64,000 bases of DNA. It comes from Flammula alnicola (lineage: Eukaryota > Basidiomycota > Agaricomycetes > Agaricales > Strophariaceae). This document shows positions 11,643 through 22,031 of the stretch, in pieces. The DNA is taken from positions 372,001-436,000 of the forward strand of contig JADNRV010000017.1 of the NCBI GenBank assembly GCA_015499995.1, in the 5' to 3' direction. Positions within the stretch are counted from its first letter, which is position 1, and every line of letters starts with the position of its first letter. The position numbers and the translations under genes are program-made. The notes under the pieces were generated by a model. That model had not been told where the DNA came from. It worked only from the letters and a program-made list of their open reading frames with translations, and did not search any database.

Positions 11643-13260
11643 ATGCTTCTAGCACTGAAACCCGCCTTGATGAAGGCTCCTGCTGCCAGCGCAGATGCAT
11701 CGCCCAACTCGCCCCTGGATATCTGCCCTGTAATCGCTTCAGGAGATGCTGATTTTGCTGCTCTTCTTTATGCAGCAATCGATAGAGAGGATGAATGCAA
11801 TGAGAATTTGCCTGGTAAGCCGCGGGCTGCTGCTTTCTTTAGATCCAATGTTACGCTCACAGAACCATGTTTTATAATAGGCGCTAAGCTCATAACGTCT
11901 GCGATGAAAGATGCATGGCCAGTTAAAAAAGCAAGATTCAATGACCCAATGCCAGCTCTCGATGCCACCGATAACTCGCCATTGAACTCATCACACCAGC
12001 AATCATGCCAGCATAAGAAACGGCATCATGCGCATAACAAACAAATACTAGTCAATGGATATCCCCCCTCAGTGAAGACCGCGCAAAAATGCCTCAGCAG
12101 TGCGGAAATTGTGCAGACAGTGCTTGACACCACCAAGCTGCCGGTTGCAAGTGGAGCTCGCACGGCTCTCAACAAGCCCATCCCTCAGAACCGGAGAGAA
12201 ATTCCTGAGATCAAAGCGTTAGTCGACGATGGGTTTCAATATGTTGCATGTGGTATGGATGGGTATGTAAAATTTAGCCGATATATTGTCTATGATGTAA
12301 TGTACTGACTGAACCTGCTTTCTAGAGTTCTGTCTAAAGCCCCTCAGCCTATCGTCAATCGTAACAGGCTTATTATTGGCCATATCGCTGGTGCCCCCCA
12401 AGATAGTACCTACGATAAAGAAGCCAAGGACCTCTTCAAGGTCATCATCGAGGAATCAGACCCAAATACATTTTCAAAAGATGAGCTGAACCATAAACGA
12501 GGGAACTTTCCTGCCATCAACTTCGGCTTTACACTTCCTAATGGATTTAAGCACCCAATCAATCTTGAAAACAGCCACCACAAAGAGAAGATCCGTTGCA
12601 TCTCTGGCTGCCCCGGGTTCAGCAGGGTTACTGCATTTCAAAATGGTATGCCTAAGCCTTGAGCCGTTCAGCGTGTTTCAGAATTAACTGTAAGCTCGTT
12701 TAGCGGCCTTTGAATTCTGGAATCCAGGCATCTATAGGTATCAGAAATCCTGCATTGAGCAGCTTCTAGCTCATGACCCAGAACTCAAGTGCACTACTCC
12801 GAAGACTATATTTCCTACAACTGCATGCAACTTTCGAAACGTATGTTGTTACAAGCATCATGATATGCAAAACTGTCCGTTTGGGTGGTGTGCAATTACA
12901 GCACTTGGAGACTTCGATCATACATTAGGAGGGCACCTTGTCCTCTGGGAACTGAAGCTCGACATTGAATTCCCCCATGGATATACTGTTTTTATTCCAT
13001 CCGCAACAATCACTCACTCAAACATTCCAGTTGTTGATGGTGATGTCAGGGTCTCAATCACGCAATACTGCACCGGCAGTATCTTTTGCTACGTGGATAA
13101 TGGATTTCGCACCGACAGAGCATTGCATGAAGAGGACAAGAAGCGGTATGAAAAAAGTCAAGCACAGAAAGACCACATGTGGAGGATGTCCTTAGGTCTA
13201 CTATCTACTGTTCAGGACTTAAAGATTGGGAAACATCCAGCAGTTCCTCTGTTTCAGTAA
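11643..13260 (+). CDS. TET/JBP family 2-oxoglutarate/Fe(II) dioxygenase
   Basis: Three exons (11643-12262, 12326-12645, 12704-13260) join without a stop into 498 residues. The C-terminal third carries the fungal TET/JBP double-stranded beta-helix: 'YKHHDMQNCPFGWCAITALG' gives the HxD iron-binding pair, 'GGHLVLWELKLDIEFPHG' is the core strand, 'ATITHSNIPV' supplies the distal His, and 'VRVSITQY' supplies an Arg that would bind 2-oxoglutarate. Known members oxidise 5-methylcytosine or thymine in DNA, in the nucleus. The N-terminal 200 residues are low in recognisable structure. All key residues look present, unlike the broken neighbours, so this may be the one functional gene in the unit. Substrate is inferred from the family. 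Confidence 0.85.
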
Positions 13261-13289
13261 TACCACTCATCATACATTGTTATGCAATC

Positions 13290-15217
13290 TAATACATTAT
13301 ATTCAAATTTTAACAATACATTAAGGGATACATTAAGGGCATACATATATTCAACAACAAACTAAAGATACAAACTAAAGATACCTTATCAGTCAGCGGT
13401 AAGGTCAATGAACCAGCTATTTTCTCCAGTCTGAACCCATTTATTATCTTCGCCATCAATAGCAATTGCATCGGCGTAGGGATGGGGGTGGGCTGGCAGG
13501 GTTGCTGTGCTATTTTCCACTCCATGTGCCTGTTCGTCCTAAACACATTCAGGCTTAGCATGAGTAGTATTACCACACAGCATTCAATGGAGATATACCT
13601 TTTTTTTTTTGAGAACCTTTACGACGACTTCTGAGCTCCTGGTAAAATGATTGAGAAGGGAGAGATGGACATGGCCAAACAGTGACCTGGTCGACTGAAC
13701 TATTTCCAGCAAAACCAGGTCCCATTGAGTTGACGAAGTTCGCTGTCGATACTACCAACTTAGGTTGTGGCTCGGTTCCATAGGCGCGTGCAAATTGGCC
13801 TCGACAGACCTGGTGTGACGCAGTAAGCACTTCAGCATGTATTGAATCAAGCAGCTGAAGCTGCTTGCACTCAGGGATATATCTGACTGAAGGCTATTCA
13901 GAGCTTAGTATTTTCGCACTAACAAAGATGTGAAAGAGCTTACCGAATACAGCATTTGTAAGAAAATGCCCTGCCAAAGAGTCGCCTTGAATTTCTGCTT
14001 GATTATTTGCGGATTCTGCCAATGAAAGTGCTGAGTGCAGAACTGAGTGATTGCGGGAATTGACGGCTGTTCAAATTGCCATTGGCTAAGGTTAGGTGGA
14101 CCTGGCGACCATGATGTGACCAGATTGACATAGAGATCGAGGATGCGGCAATCCGGAAATGCCCCCGAAATGGCTGCTGCAATATTTGGCTGGCACCTGC
14201 TGAGAAACTTCCGAGAATTAGTTAATAACTCTGCTCGGATAGCACAGCGCCATTGGATAAGAAAATGATCAAAGTCATCTCCATGAAGGTGACGGAAAGC
14301 AGAAAGGAGCTGGTCTCCAAATCCACAGCGAGCAAGTGCAGATGCAGTTGTGGGGCTGCACCCTTCTATCCCATCGCTGTAATCCCCGCTGCAGAGAAGG
14401 GCGAAAAGGATGACACCTCCCTGTGTTAACGGCATTGCACCTGCTGTATAGATAATGTACTGGTCCGGATATTCTCGCTCTTTCTTTGGAATGCTGCAGT
14501 AGAGAGATAAGTGAGATCTCAAAAAACACAAAGTGTGTTACCTTCGAAGGAGCAATCGCATCCCAAATAGAACAGTGTCGCTATCGCTTGTGATAATGCT
14601 GTGGATATATCCTTTGCAGTTAAGCTTTGCGAGCTCAGCTTCAGCCTCACCAGGTGCCTTGACAAGAGCCTTTGAGCCTTGAATAAAATGGCGAGTACAT
14701 GACGTACATACAGGGTGTGTGCAGTAGCCGAAGATTTCGACTAACTCAATTGCGAGACTCATCCACCATATCGGCTTCCTTCGAACCTCATGGCCGCATT
14801 TGAAGGGAGGTCACACTGAGCCATTGAGTACGAAGATAAGCGAGACCAGTGCCTTGATGTATTCAGTCAACATCTTGAAGAAGATATAGAGCCTGGCACC
14901 GGCCCACTGATGGTTCACACCAGCATTGCATTGGGCCATGCATGTTCTATGTGCATGAGCACCTATCAGCTCGGCAATCAGGAGTGAGGAAATGAAATGC
15001 TTGTATGTACCCCATATCCACCCCTAATATTAGTGTTGCATTCCTTCCCTCTATTCCTTCAGATATGGTGCTTAAACGATGCTTCGCTGCGAGTGTGAGC
15101 AAAGATTTTCTCATTTTGACGTGATCAAGGACCTAATTGAACACACAATCAGAAGCATTCAAATGGCCAAAGAATTTCGTTTTCGGGGCTTACCGTCCAG
15201 AGTGAATGTATTCCCAT
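13290..15217 (-). pseudogene. XPG/GEN1-type structure-specific nuclease, decayed
   Basis: Starting at ATG 15217, spliced pieces read 'MGIHSLWT', 'LDHVKMRKSLLTLAAK' and 'EGIEGRNATLILGVDM', the XPG N-domain pattern with its first acidic residue. Then comes 'KALVKAPGEAEAELAKLN' followed by 'IITSDSDTVLFG', the I-domain acidic cluster (E-x-E-A-E and D-S-D). 'GGVILFALLCSGDYSDGIEG' is the helix-hairpin-helix entry. This order fits flap or Holliday-junction nucleases of the GEN1 branch. An in-frame TGA at 14811-14813 (likely CGA before) interrupts the N-domain, and exon joins in the C-terminal part (13300-13900) are unresolved. Family members cut branched DNA in the nucleus. Confidence 0.75.
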
Positions 15218-15976
15218 AGTGTTCAGTGTTCTCGGTTGATTTGTCTCAGTTGATTTGGGTTCTTGGTCTTGGTTGTTCTCGGTTGATTTGGGCTCTTGAT
15301 TGATTATTCAGTTGTGAAGGACAGGCCGCTGGGACATTGGTGTCGTCGTCGAGAGTGTTGTCGAGTGCAGAGGGCTAAGCCGGCACACAAGCATCTGAGG
15401 CGGTGTGTCTTAGCTTAGATTAGATTAGAGGTAACACGCATGCATCATAATTCAATGTCATGTGGTGGGGGGAGGGGGGGGGGGTGCACGTGCCAGGGTT
15501 GTTCAGTGAAAATTGGTCAACATTGGTCACTTCGGTCGTAATCGGTCATGTCACCCGTTTTGGAAATCCCTGGGTATGGCGAAGCTCACCCCAAACTGCC
15601 ATTGCAACGTCACTGGACCATCATTGAACACATTATTGTATCATAATTTATTGCATTTATTGTTCAAGTAGACTATACTACTATCAGTAAAATTACAAGC
15701 TGTATAAAGAATAAAAATAAAAAATAAAAACATCAAAAAAGGAAAAGAGTCGTACTGCCATGCAAAGCGGTGGCCCGCTAACACAAGTTCATTCAATTCA
15801 TGTCTTTCCTTCCATTCAGTATGTGTTTTTTTTCCTGCTACCGCAGACTCCATTCCCAAAATTTCATTAAAAGTTATGTTGGCACGGCTTACTGTATGCA
15901 CAAATTGGCAATTCTTGATAGTCCTGTTCTTATCACGCCCTCTGAACCGTGTCAGAAAAAGTTTATGTAATCTTTG
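15218..15976. other. Junction between the two candidate mobile units
   Basis: No gene. Holds a G-rich tract at about 15465-15482 and the right inverted motif of the TET/JBP unit. A CCGTGTCA step at about 15948-15955 recurs at 15987-15994. Confidence 0.4.
15562..15574 (-). repeat. Right inverted motif of the TET/JBP unit
   Basis: GGAAATCCCTGGG, the exact reverse complement of 6455-6467. Inside it (15500-15560) lie repeated TTGGTCA / CGGTCA steps. Confidence 0.45.
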
Positions 15977-15989
15977 GACTTTGAAACCG
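15977..15989 (+). repeat. Left inverted motif of the DUF6589-RecQ unit
   Basis: GACTTTGAAACCG, 110 bp before the DUF6589 start codon. CACGTCAATAT follows at 15993-16003. Confidence 0.5.
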
Positions 15990-16492
15990 TGTCACGTCAA
16001 TATCGCGGTACTCTCTTTCTACTCTTGACGTGTTTATACCTCTACAACTCTCTCTATCGTTACAAATTGAATTGATATTTCATTAAAACATCAACCTCGA
16101 TGGAAGGAATCGTCCGAAGTGTTCGATCTTACAAGAAAACCCCCATCATCGCCATCCCAGAAACCCCAGATTATTTCAAATGTCTCCTGCCATCTGCGTC
16201 GAGTTCCTCCCTTCTATCATCTCCAAAAGATCTGGAGGAATCATCACCTACTGCGTCGTTATCACCTCTGCTTGGCTCTCCATTTGATGGGCTTGGCTGG
16301 ATGGACGGATCCTCGAGCCAACCATGATTGATTCAATCTCCACAGAGCGACGCGCAAAAGCTGGCATACAAGTTCGAAAGAATGGAAGTGCTTCTGAAGG
16401 ACTCTGGATTTGATTCTGTTGGCGAATTCTTGAAGATTTTGTTCTACAATCCGAGTCGCATCTCTGGGGAGTCTGATCCTCGAGGTTCCTTT

Positions 16493-17576
16493 CACACCGG
16501 CGGTTCCAACATTAAAAGCTCCTTTTGACGTGTATCAAGTACGTTGTCAAAGATTTTAAGTATTAGTTACCATATTGAATATTTCAGCATTTAAAATCTT
16601 TTATTAAGTCTTAAAGATTCTCGTATTTTAAATCTTGAATAAGATATAAAGCTCCTTTCCACGGTAACAAATATTTTAACTCGAAATTTATTTAAAACGT
16701 TCCACCATGTTTAAAATTTTAATTTAGCAAGAAATACTTTTAGTACTTAAAATAAAAATAAATCCAATAGCGTGGTTACCATTTTAAATATTGAGCACAA
16801 TCTAAAATTTACACATATTTAAAATATAAAAGAACATTTAAAATTATCAAAGATGTTATTCAAGATTTCAAGTAGAAAAAAATCCTCGATTAATCGCCCA
16901 CTCATTGCCCACTCATTGCCCACTTGTCGCCGACTTTCTGGGCACATAATGCATGCCCAGTGAAAAAGCGGACGTGCACAACCCAGCCTTGAGAATCCTT
17001 GATAATTTAATATTTAATCCTACAGACCAAGTGAGCAAGTTTCCCTCGTACTTATTCAGGAGATGCGGCTTACTAACTAAGAAACTTGAATCCGCCCACT
17101 AATTTCAGCGGGACGGCAAGCCGTCGCACGCATAACGGGCGCTAGGCAGGTAATGAGTGGGCGATGAGTGGGCAATTAATCGAGGATTTTTTTATACTTT
17201 AAATGCTGGATACCGTGTAAGATTTTTTAAAATGTTACTTAATATTTGAAGTATAAAGACTTCTAAGACGTTATCACATATTCATTATATAAAGCAACGT
17301 ATCGGAATTTTTAATACTTAAAATTTAAGATATTCCTGATTGTTATCCTAGTCTTAAAATACTTGACTTCGTATAAAGCACCTTTCAATGTAATCAAAGA
17401 TTTTAAATCTAAGATATCCCTACATGGTGTTGAGTATTTAAAATAGAATAATTTCTTGTACGTTATCCGACATTTTAAATACGAAATAAGATTGTAGAAT
17501 TTCCTACACTTAAAATCCTTGATAACGTACTTGATACACATCAAAAGGAGCTTTTAATGTTGGAACCACCGGTGTG
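16493..17576. mobile_element. Long-TIR non-autonomous DNA transposon, TTT target duplication
   Basis: The ends are inverted copies: CACACCGGCGGTTCCAACAT at the left and, reversed from the right, CACACCGGTGGTTCCAACAT. The inverted similarity continues for 60 bases or more. Flanking TTT at 16490-16492 and 17577-17579 is a 3-bp target duplication, and the host codons join exactly (Gly-Ser-Phe-His). The interior is AT-rich with many TTTTAAAT steps and no transposase. Confidence 0.85.
16876..17193. mobile_element. Nested MITE inside the long-TIR element
   Basis: About 318 bp with inverted ends AAAAAAATCCTCGATTAAT followed by CGCCCACTCATTGCCC (left) and the inverse on the right (GGGCAATTAATCGAGG then the T run). 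It differs in composition from the AT-rich host element. TA dinucleotides lie near both ends but the exact duplication is unclear. Confidence 0.75.
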
Positions 17577-18505
17577 TTTCATGCGAAGGCTGTTTCTCAG
17601 TTTCTCCAAGGCCAGAACAAGATCAAGATGTCCGATATCATTGTCCTCATCTACAGGCACAAACACAGTGCACCTTCGCCAGCTTCACCACTTTATTCTG
17701 AGCGTCATGCTCCATTCTCACCTTCAGTCTCTCCTGTGGAAATATTTCATGCTTGTCCTTCTTTATTTTCATGGGCAACCAATCTTGTCGCTACACACGT
17801 TCATGAGGAGATCTATCAGCTTTCTCGTACCAACATTCCAGACAGCGAAACTCATCTTCGAGCATCGACTAATGGCCGCCGCCCGGATCACGTCAAACTG
17901 GTAACTTGGCAAGCTCTGGGAAAGTTTAGTATTTCTGCACTCTGCGAGAAATACAGGGCTTGCGCACCTGTTTCCTGGCATATCACAGAGTCTATGGCTG
18001 CCTCACCCAAGAATGGTGTTTTTATTGCACAGAAACGATGCCCACATCCAATTGTAAGTGTCATTTCATTGATTTGGGAAGTTTAATGTGTGGAAAGTGC
18101 CGCCTATCTCTTAGGTCCAAGTTGGTGCTATCAGCTCGTTTATACTCTCGAGGAACCGCTTTGCTAATGGAGATCTCGCAATGGCCTTGGGAGTATGGCA
18201 TTTCACAGCCAAATCACATATCGATGTCAAACGTGTCTACAGCCAGTTCGGAAACATTGTAAGCGACAACACCATGCGGAACGCTCTTGATTCCATGACA
18301 GGTTCGAGCCTGTCCATCCTACGAGACTCTGTCAGAGCTGCAACAGGTCGAGGAGAAACCGAGTGGTGCTTGATTCTTGATAACGTTCAGGAGTACTGCC
18401 CAGTTTATGAAGGAGGAATTGCACGTGAAAGTATCCTAAAGGTTGGAACTGCGGCGACCGCTAAAGTGCTAGGTTTCGTCTACATTGGAAATGATCTAGC
18501 TAGTG

Positions 18506-19847
18506 GTGCAGAAAGAACTCTACACTCAACACAACCAAACCACAAAACCAACAACTTGACTAGACGTAGTCTTGTGTGCGAGTCTCGGGGGTAAAGTATG
18601 AAAAAGGAGAAGTGCTTCGACTTGTAAACAAGTCTATGTGGGTTTTGGTATGGGGCGGGTTTTAGTTCCGTAGAACTGGTGTGGTGACTTTCTAACTTCA
18701 AAACGATGCCGAACTCGGGCTTCCTTTAACTTGACGACTGATACGAACTTTTGACTTTAACTTGACTTTAACAACCTGTAACTTTCATGCAGTGACCGCG
18801 ACGAGTATGCACTACAACTTTCACGCTACCACGATGGGATCGTGCTACAACTTTCACGTGGTCACGACAGGCGCACGCTACACTTTACAGAAACACGCGT
18901 CAAACTCTGGTTAACTACTTCTCAAACTTGCAATGGTCGCAAAGCTGTTTTGAAGCGTCAAATGTTGGTCTTTATTAAATTAAGTCTGGTGCGACGAGGT
19001 TAAATCGTTCCCTTAAGTGTTTTCACTGGTTTTAAAGCGTCAACTGTGGGGTGGATTGCCTACTCTACTATGTGCGTTACAAGCATATTTTATACCTACT
19101 GAGCGCCAAGCCTCTACATGTTGCATATGATTCTACGCGTCTAATAGCACTATTTCTACTGGTTCATGGTGTCGTGATTACGGGTCTGTTCGGTAACGGT
19201 TACTAGTGAGTCCCCGTTTTCTGGCGTATGTTTTGGTTTCAAGAATGAACCGCTATGTCGCGGAACACCCTCTTTTGGGATCAATACAGTTGGGTCCGTA
19301 TTTAGACACATTATTGCCTGATTGGGATGCACGGCACGTTTAGCGCGGGTTTCTCTTCTCCCGGTGCAGCACGGTCGTCGGTTAAGTGAGAGCCGCCGCC
19401 TCTATGGCGGCGGTTTCCCGCGTGCTTTACTTATGAGCTGGTCTTTGAGCGCTCGGTCTGTTCGGGACCGAACTACTCGGCCGTTCTACACGTATAACGG
19501 ACAGATAGGTGTATGGGACAATGTGGACCGCCTGGTCACGTGTTCTTTGGCCCGCGATCGACGCGTCTAACACTGTCTCCATATTGGACTAGTCGTGCCT
19601 CAAGACTTCGGGATTCTCATTCTGCGCGGGTTTCTCCAGTCGAAGCCTCTTGTTTGATTTGCAGGGACACACGGAGGTCATGCTTCTTTGGCACCAACCT
19701 TAGTTCTACGCGTACTTCTGAGCTTACTAGCCAGGCCCGCCGGACCGTAGATAGTTACTTCCATTGTACTTGGTTATGTGGTTTCCCGCGTGTAACCCAC
19801 TTAGTCGGCCAACACGAGGTATGCTGCCTACCCTTGTTTCCCTAGTG
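18506..19847. mobile_element. Insertion of unknown type in DUF6589
   Basis: DUF6589 coding similarity stops near 18470 and resumes near 19915. CTAGTG occurs at 18500-18505 and 19842-19847 and may be the target duplication. The interior is GC-richer than the neighbours, holds repeats of CTACAACTTTCACG (18810-18870) and a hairpin CCGCCGCCTCTATGGCGGCGG-like block at about 19393-19413. No protein motif. Solo LTR or non-autonomous element are both possible; part of the gap may be an intron. Confidence 0.5.
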
Positions 19848-21039
19848 TAATAGGTTGATTGATTGGGAAATCGCAAAATTCCACGGGTGGACCGCGCCGT
19901 GCCCTATCACCGCGATATGTCTCGACGATTGCAAACCTGGCGCTTTCGATCTGCAGACTCATCTCTCACGTGTTGCTCAGATGGAGCGAAAGAAAATGAC
20001 TGTTGAAACATTGAGGGCCGATATCGATTGGCATCATTTGCGAAACGTCCAGATGTTACACTGGGTTCGTGTTCTGGTCGACTATGTCCCGGACCTCAAT
20101 TTCTTGTCTTCTCAAATCTCAGCTCGGTTTCGTTCACCACCCATTGCCAAGCATCGCATGCGTGAAGGACGAAAGACTGTCGTTCAGCCATTAGGAACAA
20201 ATGCCGAGAGAGAAATTGAAACACAGGGAATGGCTCGAGCGCTTCTTGACTTCAATGAACAGATGGGTCTAGGGCCTGAAGCAGCAACTGAACTTCTGTC
20301 TTGGGTTCACGGTGACGGCGCTTCATATGCCACAATTCTTCGACTACAAAAGTATGTGTGCCACATTCCTGACAACCATAAATCATTCCGCAATCGCATT
20401 GCTACGCCTGAAATATGGCATGCAAAAGCCACAAAAATCAACTCGATAGTGGCAAACCATTATGGACCGGTGACCTCCAAGGATCCGTCTTCACTTTCTC
20501 GGAGCTCAAACGCAGCGGGATTCAAAAGACCAACTAATCTTAGTAGCTGTGATTTCTATCCGACAGTGAGAAGCATGTCATTAATATGGGAGGCGCAAGT
20601 CCTCGACTGCTGGAGGCGAGCTTGATCCCTTCTTTTCTTCTCTTCTCTGACTTTGAGCAAATTTTAGAGTATTTCTCAAGGCTAAACCTGACTTGCTTTC
20701 ATACTTCACTGATCTGGCAAAAAAATAATGAACTACCCACTCTCAATGCACTATTACTCCAAGTGGGTATTCTCGTGGATCGTTACGCCTCTCAGGATGC
20801 GTATGAACAAGCTCTATCCAAAGCTGAATCAATTGGTGCACCGGCACCAATGAAAGTCGCATTTGGGCCATTATGGACAGGTTCTACCCACAGCGCGTCG
20901 AGCGTGGAGACAAACGTGGAAGTTAATGAGAATGTAGATGTGTTTGACTCTCAGGAGAATAATTCACCACCTCTTCCAACCGAAAATTTGCCAACAGTCC
21001 ATCAAGAGACTGACAAATTTGACGGGGACCGGGTTCTAG

Positions 21040-21433
21040 CAAGGGGTGTGCACCGGCAATTGCCGGCATACAGCCTAGGGGGGGGGTCCCATCGTGGCTT
21101 ATCCAAATAAAAATTTGAAGTAAATTTTTGGCAGAATAACACATCTAGAGGGTTCCTGCAAAGTATTATACACTGTTTCCATGAATTTACGGCCCACATG
21201 AGCTGCCTGTGGCTCAACAGCAAGAATGTGTCCAGATTTGGACACATTATGTCAGCAATCAGATCGGCCCGAACACGGTTAGGTAGCAGATCGGTCTTAG
21301 TTAGGAAGGTCTGATCAGGCACGTGACAATTTATTTCATTTTTTGGAATGGCTAAGGGGGGGGGGAGGGTTAACAAACCCTTATCCAAATAAAAGTACCT
21401 CGTATATCTGAAAAAAAAATTGCATACCCCTTG
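21040..21433. mobile_element. hAT-like MITE with 8-bp target duplication
   Basis: 394 bp. GGTTCTAG flanks both sides (21032-21039 and 21434-21441), the 8-bp duplication typical of hAT elements. Terminal inverted repeats are CAAGGGGTGTGCA (left) and TGCATACCCCTTG (right). Internally it has G runs and two TTATCCAAATAAAA blocks near the ends. It interrupts the DUF6589 exon at 'DRVLA'. Confidence 0.92.
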
Positions 21434-22031
21434 GGTTCTAGCAAACAGTATCCTTTTTCTGCAGGATTTCGGCTGGTGGACAGAGCTCGCTTATGCTGTT
21501 CCAGAGGGCGATATTGGGCGAGTTTTTGAGATTTTGAAGGTTAGCATGTCAGCTGGATCTTCTGTCACGTAGTATTGCATGGAGGTAAATTTTTAATTGA
21601 TAGGTCTGGATCTTCACGTTTGCTGGATCTTCACATCAGAATTATATGACATACCTTCTCGAAATGTACTGCCTCTTGCGGTATGAGGCCTCTAACGACC
21701 TCCGCGATGGAATTCTCAACAATTGGCTGGTGAATGTCACTGGCGAGCTTGGAAAATGGATTGAGGGAGACTTGCTTCAAGAACACTATAACCGTTGGCT
21801 TGAAGATATGGTCAAGAAAAGGGGCGGCGATTCTGATGATAAATTTTACCGTCAAACTCTCTCACCGAACGTCGAACACTTCTTACGAATTAAGGAGGAG
21901 ATCGAGAACGCCTTTGACTTGAAAATCAGAGGAAAAACCCATACTTCCCCTCACCTACGCGACGAGCTTCGACTGCTACTTTCCTTATACAGTGAGGAGA
22001 ACCTGCACCTATTCTGCGCCGGACGAACCTT

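Larger units (their letters stand above)
6455..15574. mobile_element. Candidate large transposon with TET/JBP, XPG and DDE genes
   Basis: CCCAGGGATTTCC at 6455-6467 recurs inverted as GGAAATCCCTGGG at 15562-15574. Between them lie three genes: a DDE transposase-like gene, a TET/JBP oxygenase and an XPG-family nuclease. A TET/JBP gene next to transposase genes is an established theme in basidiomycetes (usually KDZ elements). The boundary call is my inference: only 13 bp match exactly, similarity beyond that is weak, and no target-site duplication was recognised. The transposase and nuclease carry stops or frameshifts while the oxygenase does not. Confidence 0.45.
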
